A DNA stretch of 64,000 nt from Anaerolineaceae bacterium UBA5211 (GTDB lineage Bacteria > Chloroflexota > Anaerolineae > Anaerolineales > Anaerolineaceae), in the NCBI GenBank assembly GCA_002412595.1, contig DHVJ01000015.1, forward strand, positions 6,091 to 70,090. The letters are read 5' to 3'. A model generated the notes under the pieces. It did no database searches, was not told the DNA's origin, and saw only the letters and a program-made list of their open reading frames with translations. Of the stretch, positions 43,103-50,443 are shown one piece after another; within the stretch, counting starts at the first letter, position 1, and every line of letters begins with the position of its first letter. The translations under genes were made by a program, and so were the position numbers.

Positions 43103-43879
43103 ATGGTATCCGCTTTAGATCTTTTCTCTCTTAAAGGTAAAAATATCATCATCACAGGCGGCACAAGCGGAATTGGCCGAAACGTAGCCGATTATCTGGC
43201 ATCGGCTGGCGCGAATATTGCGATTGTCAGCACTAAAACAGAAAACTCAGACAAAGTGGCCCAAACCATTGCCGCAACCTACCAGGTTAAAACAGTCGGG
43301 ATTGGCTGCGATGTTTCGGATGCAAACGCAGTGGAAGAAATGGTTAAAACAGTTTCCAAAAAGATTGGTACCGCGGATGTGCTCTTCAATAATGCCGGTA
43401 TAAATCTCTGGGGCGGTGCTCTAGACTTAAAGTATGAGGAATGGAAAAGAGTCTTTGACGTAAATGTCAACGGGGTTTTCCTGGCTGCCAGGGCTTTCGC
43501 ACAGCAGCTGGTTGCTGAGCAGAAACCCGGATCTGTCATAAATATGGCTTCCATTTCTGCCTCGATCGTCAACCTGCCGCAAATGCAAACCGCGTACAAC
43601 ACGTCCAAAGCAGCGGTGCTGCATCTTACCAAAACCCTGGCAGTTGAATGGGTGCAGCATGGCATCCGGGTCAACGCCGTCAGCCCCGGTTATGTCTGGA
43701 CCGAAATGAACCAGGTCATTCCGCAAGAAATCAGAGATTATTGGGTAAACGCAACACCTTATAAAAGATTTGCCAAGCCGGATGAAATCGCGGGGGCTGT
43801 GATCTACTTTGCCAGCGACGCTTCCAGCTATACCACCGGCAGCGAATTGATCATCGATGGCGGATTCACCTGTATCTAA
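43103..43879 (+). CDS. SDR-family oxidoreductase
   Basis: 258 residues. GGTSGIG near 18, NNAGINLWG near 97, MASISASI near 148 and YNTSKAA near 161 (YxxxK). TGSELIIDGGFT ends the protein. It follows the RpiR gene by 24 bases on the same strand, so the two form an operon opposite the sugar-acid operon. Its role probably belongs to the same pathway. Confidence 0.85.
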   Translation: MVSALDLFSLKGKNIIITGGTSGIGRNVADYLASAGANIAIVSTKTENSDKVAQTIAATYQVKTVGIGCDVSDANAVEEMVKTVSKKIGTADVLFNNAGINLWGGALDLKYEEWKRVFDVNVNGVFLAARAFAQQLVAEQKPGSVINMASISASIVNLPQMQTAYNTSKAAVLHLTKTLAVEWVQHGIRVNAVSPGYVWTEMNQVIPQEIRDYWVNATPYKRFAKPDEIAGAVIYFASDASSYTTGSELIIDGGFTCI

Positions 43880-43906
43880 TAACCATCTATCTAAGATATT
43901 GTCAAA

Positions 43907-43937
43907 ACTGGAATCCGATCGGATTCCAGTTTTTTTT
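43907..43937 (+). terminator. Intrinsic terminator after the SDR gene
   Basis: ACTGGAATCC, GATC, GGATTCCAGT (43907-43930), then eight T. Confidence 0.9.
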
Positions 43938-44004
43938 GTCTAACTGATGGCTATGTTGGTAACTTTTTTTATATTAATGCGTGGTTCTAAAAATAAATCG
44001 CCTC

Positions 44005-45018
44005 TCAGCGCCAGTCGATCACCACACAGCGGTAATGCTCTTTGTCGTAATACAACCCGTGATAGGCCAATTCAGCATCCTCCGGTCGGACAACGTGGCT
44101 GATGATTTTAGAAGCGTCGATTTGTTTACTCAGCATCAAGTCGAAAGCCGTGTGGTAGTTGCGCTCGAAGCTTAGCTTAATTCCGGGTGTGGTTTTCAAC
44201 GGAACAGCATTGGCCAAAGCGCCCCTGACCGTCAACATTTTCATGTGAATTGGGTTAAAGATATCCGTCAGGTTGCCCTCCACTGCCACGCGCGGCGTGC
44301 CCAGCAGCACCACTTGGCCGTAAGGCCGCGTGGCTTGGATAGCAGTCGCGATCACGCTGGAATGCCCCACAGCGTCCACACCGATGTCCACGCCCAAACC
44401 TTCCGTGAGGGCCTTGACCGCCTCGGCCTGTTGCACGGGCGCGCAGGAGATCGTCTCGCGAATGCCCAGATCCTTGGCCAGCTCGCAGCGGCTCTCAACC
44501 GGGTCCAGCCCGATCACACGCGCGCCGTTGATTTGATAGAGCAGCGCCGCCAGCAGACCGACTACGCCCAGCCCGAACACGGCCACGCTGTCGCCGATTT
44601 TGACCTCGCTGTCGTTCGGCCCGGTCAGCGCGATGGCAATCATGCACACGAAGCTGGCTTCCACCGCGTCCAGTCCACCCGGCACTTTGAAGAAGTGGTT
44701 CCACTGGCTTTCGCCATTACCCGTGAAGCGCTGTAGGAAAGCATGGCTGCCCAGGTAATAGACCAGGTCGCCTTCTTCGTAATCCGTCAGGGCCGCGCCC
44801 TTGCGCAGGATGCGCCCAACCGAGCCATAGCCCGGCCGCACCGGGAAGGTTACGCCCGGTTTGAGCGCGAACACGCGCGAGAGTTCCGTGCCGGCGCTGA
44901 TGATGGAAGCCTCGTTCTGGATGACAGCCTCGTTCGGCCCCAGGTCATCCAGGTTGATTTCTTCGTTTTTAACGACCACGACGCCTTTTTCGACAATTTC
45001 CAGGTATTTGCTGAGCAT
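44005..45018 (-). CDS. Zinc-type alcohol dehydrogenase family protein
   Basis: 337 residues. The GroES-like N-domain (VIQNEASIISAGTELSR near 33) lacks the usual Cys of zinc enzymes. PGYGSVGRILRKG follows near 60, and the Rossmann motif VFGLGVVGLLAALL is near 148. Without zinc-ligand cysteines it resembles the group of polyol/threonine dehydrogenase relatives that work without catalytic zinc. Its substrate is unknown. A 40-base exact copy of its 3' end survives at 30567-30626. Confidence 0.8.
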   Translation of the reverse strand: MLSKYLEIVEKGVVVVKNEEINLDDLGPNEAVIQNEASIISAGTELSRVFALKPGVTFPVRPGYGSVGRILRKGAALTDYEEGDLVYYLGSHAFLQRFTGNGESQWNHFFKVPGGLDAVEASFVCMIAIALTGPNDSEVKIGDSVAVFGLGVVGLLAALLYQINGARVIGLDPVESRCELAKDLGIRETISCAPVQQAEAVKALTEGLGVDIGVDAVGHSSVIATAIQATRPYGQVVLLGTPRVAVEGNLTDIFNPIHMKMLTVRGALANAVPLKTTPGIKLSFERNYHTAFDLMLSKQIDASKIISHVVRPEDAELAYHGLYYDKEHYRCVVIDWR

Positions 45019-45078
45019 AATTTTTCTCCCTATGTAATGGTTGAACGTTAGGACGTGTGGATGGTCTTAATGGCCTTT

Positions 45079-45510
45079 TTATCCCGCTTCTTCCAGGAAA
45101 TCAACCAGCAGGCCAGTCGCCCGCGCCACCAAATCCTTGCAGTCCGCCTGACCCGGCTGCCCCACCCAATGGTCACGCAAGTCCTGGCAGCGGGTGTAGC
45201 CAAATTCTCGCAGAAAACGCGTGCGCCAACCTGCGGCTAACTGCTGGCATAGATCATCATTGCTATGCGCATCCGAACGCCCGTACAGCGCACCGATCAG
45301 TAGCAGCCCGCCACTTAACGCGCCGCACAACTCTGTTTTCGTCGTCCCCACCCCACCCGCGAAGGGCGTGGACAGGCGCACGACCAGCGGATCCAAATCC
45401 GGCAGGTAATGATTGGCCGCCGCCAAAAGGATGGCTTCCGAACAATGATAATCCTCGACCATATAGGCGCGCGACAAATCAACAATTTTCTTGCGAGTAT
45501 TCGTATCCAT
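45079..45510 (-). CDS. C_GCAxxG_C_C family redox protein
   Basis: 143 residues. Spaced conserved cysteines: YHCSEA near 22, TELCGALSGG near 60, DLCQQL near 86, RCQDLR near 107 and DCKDLV near 124. The family name derives from this pattern (GxxxTELCGALSGG is typical). Members are small proteins often near redox operons and may bind a metal or cluster. Here it lies beside the dehydrogenase gene and before the Hdr operon, without shared strand gap evidence. Function unproven. Confidence 0.75.
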   Translation of the reverse strand: MDTNTRKKIVDLSRAYMVEDYHCSEAILLAAANHYLPDLDPLVVRLSTPFAGGVGTTKTELCGALSGGLLLIGALYGRSDAHSNDDLCQQLAAGWRTRFLREFGYTRCQDLRDHWVGQPGQADCKDLVARATGLLVDFLEEAG

Positions 45511-45654
45511 GCTTCCCTCTTTAAATCAGCAATAAGTGTGGTGTATTGAGTTCATTGTAACGCGCTTCTATGGGTTATTGGCTTCATGCAGCCTGAAAAG
45601 AGGAGGCAACCGTAACTATATCTTGTCTTTATTTGTACCATTCCCCCCACTCAT

Positions 45655-46016
45655 GTCATTGCGAGGAGCTTGCCCACTCGCTTTTTTGTGGGCAAGCGAC
45701 GCGGCAATCTCAGCTCCCTGATCACATTTCCACGATTCTATACCTGCTCCCCTCTTCTTTATATCTCTCCTATCTCAGAACTGAGATTGCTTCGTCACTA
45801 CGTTCCTCGCAATGACAGATTTTGGATTCTTTTCCATTCATTGCAGGTGGTTTCATACTATTAAACTTCTGTTTTATCAGTCTCTTCTTTGGTTTACAAA
45901 TACGAAAAAATAAATCCGAACCTCGTAGTAAGTTCGGATTTCTGTTAATCCACGTTATCTGTGTGAATCCAATTATCAAGAGATTTTACCGTTTTTATCC
46001 GTGGCTATCTGTGGAA
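45655..46016. repeat. Cluster of dispersed intergenic repeats
   Basis: Two members of an inverted repeat family: 45658-45707 has arms GCTTGCCCAC (45668-45677) and GTGGGCAAGC (45688-45697) inside ATTGCGAGG...CGGCAAT; 45781-45819 carries CTGAGATTGCTTCGTCACTA then CGTTCCTCGCAATGACA. A 10-bp hairpin AAATCCGAAC/GTTCGGATTT lies at 45912-45941. Pieces of a third class (ATCCACGTTATCTGTG, TATCCGTGGCTATCTGTGG) end at 46014. The minus-strand frame through 45781-45819 gives the spurious peptide CHCEERSDEAISVL, a known translation of such repeats. No gene in 45511-46030. Confidence 0.7.
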
Positions 46017-46030
46017 AAAAGCGTAAATCC

Positions 46031-47011
46031 TCAAGCTTCCTGTTCGCCTTCACTGGCGTGGTTGTGCCCGCCCTTGAGCGAAAGGATCAGGTCGCGCCGT
46101 TTGAGCGCGCGCTTGCGGTCGATTTCCACCATTTCGGCTTTCTCGTCCGCCAGCTTGAGCAAAGCCTGGGTCCAGGAGCCGCTGTGCACCAGGGAATGCG
46201 CAACACGCCAGCGTTCCACCAGCACCGGCAGCTCCTGTGCGTTGGTAATGCGCTGATGCTTGACAGTCTTGGTCACGCCATAGTCTTCCGCTACCACATC
46301 ATACTCTTCGATTTCCGGCTTGACCGGGCAAATTTGCATGCAGGCGCCGCACTTAATGCAGTAATAATCCGCCAGCACCAGCTCGCCCTCGTCGTTGATG
46401 TGCAGGGCGCGCGTGGGGCAGATATCCGCGCAGGCCAGGCAGCCTTCCACGCATTTCTCGCGCTGCAATTTCACGCTGCCCTTCCAGGGCTGCTGCACAA
46501 CAAAAGCGCCGTCGCTGGCCACCTCGCACTGCCGGCAGCGGATGCAGTGGGCGTCGTCCACTTGCAGGGTTTCTTCTTCAGCATCGTAACTGATCACGTT
46601 GGTGGGACAGTTATCAATGACAAAGTCCTTGCGCGACCAATCGAACGCATTCTTATCAAAGACAGTGGACTGCGTCAATATCGGGAAGGCTTCGTATTTT
46701 ATGACCGGGTTTTCTGCTTCGCCGTTGACGGTCATATCGATGGCGTTCAGCGGGCACATTTCCACGCATTCGCCGCAGAAAACACATTTATCCGCATCCA
46801 CATCCACCAGTTGTTTGCCGCTCATGCGGCCATTTTCCAACACGGCGTCCACATGCGTCAGGGCTTCGTGCGGGCAGACGGTCGGGCCGATCTGGCAGCC
46901 TACGCAGCGTTCCAGGTCCCAGCGCAGCAGGTAATGGCGCGTGACCATAGCCCGCTCCAAAATGATCGCTGTGGAACTAACTTGTTTTTGGGTTAATCCT
47001 CGTTTGCTCAT
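46031..47011 (-). CDS. Multi-cluster 4Fe-4S ferredoxin-like subunit of the Hdr-hydrogenase complex
   Basis: 326 residues. Four cluster motifs: CVGCQIGPTVCP near 36, CVFCGECVEMCP near 74, CIRCRQCEVAS then CVEGCLACADICP (about 155-200), and CIKCGACMQICP near 220. The C-terminal ~80 residues are charged and lack cysteines. It is the last gene of the leftward operon, 9 bases after the hydrogenase large subunit. It is like a polyferredoxin that passes electrons within the hydrogenase module. Ribosome site AGGAG. Confidence 0.85.
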   Translation of the reverse strand: MSKRGLTQKQVSSTAIILERAMVTRHYLLRWDLERCVGCQIGPTVCPHEALTHVDAVLENGRMSGKQLVDVDADKCVFCGECVEMCPLNAIDMTVNGEAENPVIKYEAFPILTQSTVFDKNAFDWSRKDFVIDNCPTNVISYDAEEETLQVDDAHCIRCRQCEVASDGAFVVQQPWKGSVKLQREKCVEGCLACADICPTRALHINDEGELVLADYYCIKCGACMQICPVKPEIEEYDVVAEDYGVTKTVKHQRITNAQELPVLVERWRVAHSLVHSGSWTQALLKLADEKAEMVEIDRKRALKRRDLILSLKGGHNHASEGEQEA

Positions 47012-47020
47012 AATCAGCTC

Positions 47021-48505
47021 CTAATCCCGGCGCAATTCCTGCACCTGTTGGCGCTGGTAGTCAAAGACGCGCACAATCAGGGGTGTGTCGCCCGGGGCAG
47101 CATGTGTGGCACAGCCAAAACATGGATCATAAGCACGGAAGGCCATTTCTATTTTATTCATGACAGCGTCATCCACCGGTTTACCCGGCAGAACCAGGGC
47201 TTGAGCCGCTTTCTTGATTGACATATCGATCGCGGCGTAGTTATTGGTGGTACCCACAATCAGATTGACCTGTTTTAGCATGCCGCGTTCATCCGTAACG
47301 TAATGATGCGTCAGCGTGCCGCGGGGAGCTTCGACAATCGCGATGCCTTCAGTAGGCGTCGCGGTGGGAATGGTGCGCACCTCTTTGGAGGTAATCTCGG
47401 GATCGGTGGCCAGTTCAAGTGAACGTTCCGCCGCATACAGCAGTTCAATCAAGCGAGCCCAATGCGTCGCCAGCGTGGCATGCACGGGTTTGCCGCCCAT
47501 GGTTTTAAAAAACTTTTCATATTCCTTCTGCGCCAGCGGCGTGGCCATGCCGTCGGCAGCATTCAAGCGCGAAAGCGGAGAGGCTCGATATACACCGCTG
47601 TCCGGTCCATCCACAAAACCCTTCCAGCCAATTTCCTTCAGGTAGGGGAATTTAAGATAAGTCCAGGGTTCGATATGCTCGGCGATGACATCCAGATATT
47701 GATCCGGCCCATACTTCACCAGTTCTTTTCCGGATGGATCGACTACGCGCACCTTACCGTCGTAGAAATTGACACAGTTGTTTTCATCCACCAGGCCCAT
47801 ATAATAGGTTTGGTGAGTATAAGCATCGCTCAGGATCATATCCAGGTACTCTTTATTCTTGAGCACCATGTCCTCAAAAAGCTGCAGCGTAAATATGGCC
47901 GTCTCAATCGAGTTGCGCGCGATCTGCTCGATGCGCTTGCGTTCATCTTCGGTGATGGGTTTGCTCATGCCGCCCACCAACGCGCCAACTGAATGGATGT
48001 AACGGCCGCCAATGATCTTGGCAATCTCGTGATTCTCGCTCAATAATCCCATCACGCGCGCGCCGGCCTCCCGGCCTACTTTTCGCACTACGCCCAAAAT
48101 ATTGCGGTCTTCTTTAGGCGCGTCCGGCCCTACCACAAAGTCGGGCCCGCCCAACACGTAAAAATGGGTGGCATGATCGGCCACAAAAAAGGAGGAATAG
48201 AGCAGTTCGCGCAGTTTCTTGGCGGCCGGGGGCGGATCAACGTGATAAACAGCGTCCCCCGCTTTGGCCGCGGCCACATGGTGGGCAATCGGGCATACTC
48301 CGCAAATGCGCTGGGTGATGCGCGGCATTTCCTCAACCGGGCGTCCTTCACAGAATTTTTCAAACCCGCGCAGTTCCGGGATGATCATGTAAGCATTTTC
48401 CAACCCACCCGCTTCATTCAGGAACAGGTCAATGCGGCCGTGTCCTTCCAGGCGCGTGATCGGGTCAATGCAGATTTTTTGGTTTACGGCTTGTTTTGCA
48501 GGCAC
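47021..48505 (-). CDS. NiFe hydrogenase large subunit, group 3 (MvhA-like)
   Basis: 494 residues. The proximal nickel motif RICGVCPIAHH near 67 and the distal DPCFGCATH near 466 provide the four Cys ligands of the NiFe centre. About 22 residues follow the distal motif, so a cleavable or retained tail is present. The L1 surroundings (ITRLEGHGRIDLFLNEAG) are typical of cytoplasmic group 3 enzymes. With the small subunit and MvhD domains next to it, this is an Mvh-type H2 oxidising or evolving unit for an HdrA flavoprotein. Maturation genes are not in the window. Confidence 0.9.
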   Translation of the reverse strand: MPAKQAVNQKICIDPITRLEGHGRIDLFLNEAGGLENAYMIIPELRGFEKFCEGRPVEEMPRITQRICGVCPIAHHVAAAKAGDAVYHVDPPPAAKKLRELLYSSFFVADHATHFYVLGGPDFVVGPDAPKEDRNILGVVRKVGREAGARVMGLLSENHEIAKIIGGRYIHSVGALVGGMSKPITEDERKRIEQIARNSIETAIFTLQLFEDMVLKNKEYLDMILSDAYTHQTYYMGLVDENNCVNFYDGKVRVVDPSGKELVKYGPDQYLDVIAEHIEPWTYLKFPYLKEIGWKGFVDGPDSGVYRASPLSRLNAADGMATPLAQKEYEKFFKTMGGKPVHATLATHWARLIELLYAAERSLELATDPEITSKEVRTIPTATPTEGIAIVEAPRGTLTHHYVTDERGMLKQVNLIVGTTNNYAAIDMSIKKAAQALVLPGKPVDDAVMNKIEMAFRAYDPCFGCATHAAPGDTPLIVRVFDYQRQQVQELRRD

Positions 48506-48524
48506 GTTTTTTCTCCCAACTCTT

Positions 48525-49496
48525 TCATTTACCGTACTTCAGATCCGACAGTATCGAGGCGGCTAATCCAAAACGATAACTCAAACCGACCGGATCAACC
48601 ACACCCTCAAGAATTTGTCCCAATACCTGCGGATCATCGGTATCCACTAAAGAGGCAATCGCGCTGACCAGTTTGGTACCCTGGTCAACTACGCCATCCG
48701 GCGGCCCGTAGCAGCCGCGGCAGGGCATATTCCCATTGATACAGGGCAAGCCGCAGCCGGCACGTGTGGCCGGACCCAGGCAGACAACGCCCTGGGTGAG
48801 AAAACACATCTCGGGATCCAATTCCACTTCATGCGGGCGTTTGAATTCCTTGATGCGCATTCCGCTGCTGCCTTTTTTGCGCGTGCAGACATCGCAATTG
48901 GTCTTGTTTTGCGCGCCAATCACGGAACCTTTTTCAGGCAGCTGGCCGGCCAGGATGGTCTGGAAAACCGACCAGACCTGGTCAACCACTGGCGGACAGC
49001 CGGGCATGAAATAATCCACTTCCACGGTCTGCGCCAGCGTTTTCACACGGTTATATAACTCCGGAATCTCAATCTCGCCTTCCGGCATCTCATTTTTTAA
49101 CTGTGGTCGGGTACCACGCGAATCATCCAATGAAGGTGCGGTATCAAAGACCCTTTCCAGCAGCGTTTCAATATCAAATAAATTCGCCAGTCCGGGGATG
49201 CCGCCCAGATGGGAGCAGGATCCGAAAGCGATCAGAATTTTGGATTTACGACGCAGTAAATGCGCAATTGCTTCATTTTCACTGTTGCGGATTGCGCCGT
49301 TATAAAAACAAATATCGATTTCCTTGTCCTTCAATGCCTCCACATCGGCATATTTGAAGTCCATGGCCGCCGGCCAGAAGACAATGTCCACCAGATCGCC
49401 AACATCAATCAGGCGCATACCTAATTCGGTGATGGTGATCTCGCAGCCGCCGCAGCTCGAGGCCCAGTAGAATGCCAGTTTTGGTTTGTCTGCCAT
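48525..49496 (-). CDS. NiFe hydrogenase small subunit (MvhG-like)
   Basis: 323 residues. WASSCGGCEITI near 12 gives the first proximal 4Fe-4S Cys pair, FGSCSHLGGIPGL near 93 the third, and the C-terminal CGLPCINGNMPCRGCYGPPDG near 245 the medial and distal clusters. No Tat signal, so it is cytoplasmic. It overlaps the upstream gene by one base (TAATG), so the two are translated together. It shuttles electrons from the NiFe site to the MvhD domain. Confidence 0.9.
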   Translation of the reverse strand: MADKPKLAFYWASSCGGCEITITELGMRLIDVGDLVDIVFWPAAMDFKYADVEALKDKEIDICFYNGAIRNSENEAIAHLLRRKSKILIAFGSCSHLGGIPGLANLFDIETLLERVFDTAPSLDDSRGTRPQLKNEMPEGEIEIPELYNRVKTLAQTVEVDYFMPGCPPVVDQVWSVFQTILAGQLPEKGSVIGAQNKTNCDVCTRKKGSSGMRIKEFKRPHEVELDPEMCFLTQGVVCLGPATRAGCGLPCINGNMPCRGCYGPPDGVVDQGTKLVSAIASLVDTDDPQVLGQILEGVVDPVGLSYRFGLAASILSDLKYGK

Positions 49497-50443
49497 TATG
49501 ACGCCTCCTGCAGCAATTGAACCAGCATGCCGTCAATTTCATGCCGGATGCGGCCCCGGTCTTGTGTGCCGAGCTGAACAAAGCGCACCTGTCCATTCGC
49601 AAGATCCATCTGGCCCAGCATTTTATCCAACAGGCTTAACTTGCAGGAACTGACATAATTTCCGCGCTGGTAATGACATTCACCCGGCGCGCAGCCGCAC
49701 ACCAGCACACCATCGATACCCGAGTTGAGCGCGATCAGCGCCATCTGCGGGTCAATGCGGCCCGAGCAGGGGATATGAATAACGCGCACGTTATCCGGAT
49801 AACTCTCCAATATTTCCAGGTCTGCGTCCACCCGCAAGCACCAATCGCAAATGAAAACGACCAGTGAAGGGCTGCTATTTTGCGTCTTGATATCAATTTG
49901 GCTGGATATTTCGGCGTTGGAGACACCCGGGCGGGCGATGGCGCCCATCGGGCAGGCTGCCACACACATGCCGCAGCCCATGCAATTCTCCGCATCTACT
50001 TCGGAGAAACGGTCCATCACACCGTTCACTTCTTTTTCGATCAGATGAGGGGCTTCATAGGGGCAGGTCATCACACAGATGGCACAGCCCGAGCAACGCG
50101 CTTCGTCCACCTCCACCGTTTCCAGAGGCGTTGAATAGCCGGCTTCTACCGCCAAATTCTTGACCGCCTCAATCACATCCGAAATATGGATTTGCTGTGG
50201 ACAAGCCGGATAGCACAGGTCGCAGGCCGAGCATAACCAGGTCGTTGGGCTATTGAAGGCCTCTTCACGCATGTCCATCATGACCATGCGCAATAGCCGG
50301 CGCGGGTTGTATTCCGGCTCCAATTTCTGTTGGATCATGCACTTGCTCACGCAAGTGCCACAGGAATAACACAGATCCAGGTGTTCTCCGCCGGGCATTG
50401 CGCGCACCTGATCAGCAAAGGTCAAGGGATGGTTACTTTCCAT
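49496..50443 (-). CDS. HdrC-like, ferredoxin and MvhD-domain fusion protein
   Basis: 315 residues. Residues 20-75 form an HdrC-type unit with CYSCGTCVSKC and CSACDLCYPAC. Two 4Fe-4S motifs follow (CSGCAICVMTCP near 115, CMGCGMCVAACP near 150), then an MvhD-type domain (CDWCLRVDADLE near 195, IPCSGRIDPQM near 220, GCAPGECHY near 245). It fuses three parts that are separate in methanogens. It overlaps hdrA by 11 bases and the hydrogenase small subunit by one, so it likely bridges the HdrA flavoprotein and the hydrogenase. Confidence 0.85.
   Translation of the reverse strand: MESNHPLTFADQVRAMPGGEHLDLCYSCGTCVSKCMIQQKLEPEYNPRRLLRMVMMDMREEAFNSPTTWLCSACDLCYPACPQQIHISDVIEAVKNLAVEAGYSTPLETVEVDEARCSGCAICVMTCPYEAPHLIEKEVNGVMDRFSEVDAENCMGCGMCVAACPMGAIARPGVSNAEISSQIDIKTQNSSPSLVVFICDWCLRVDADLEILESYPDNVRVIHIPCSGRIDPQMALIALNSGIDGVLVCGCAPGECHYQRGNYVSSCKLSLLDKMLGQMDLANGQVRFVQLGTQDRGRIRHEIDGMLVQLLQEAS

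Noticed and set aside
45770..45979. 69-residue minus-strand ORF containing CHCEERSDEAISVL
   Set aside because: That peptide is a well-known false translation of a dispersed repeat.
46001..46996. 331-residue plus-strand frame opposite the ferredoxin subunit
   Set aside because: It is a shadow of the minus-strand gene, with unusual composition and no domain or ribosome site. The minus strand has cluster motifs.
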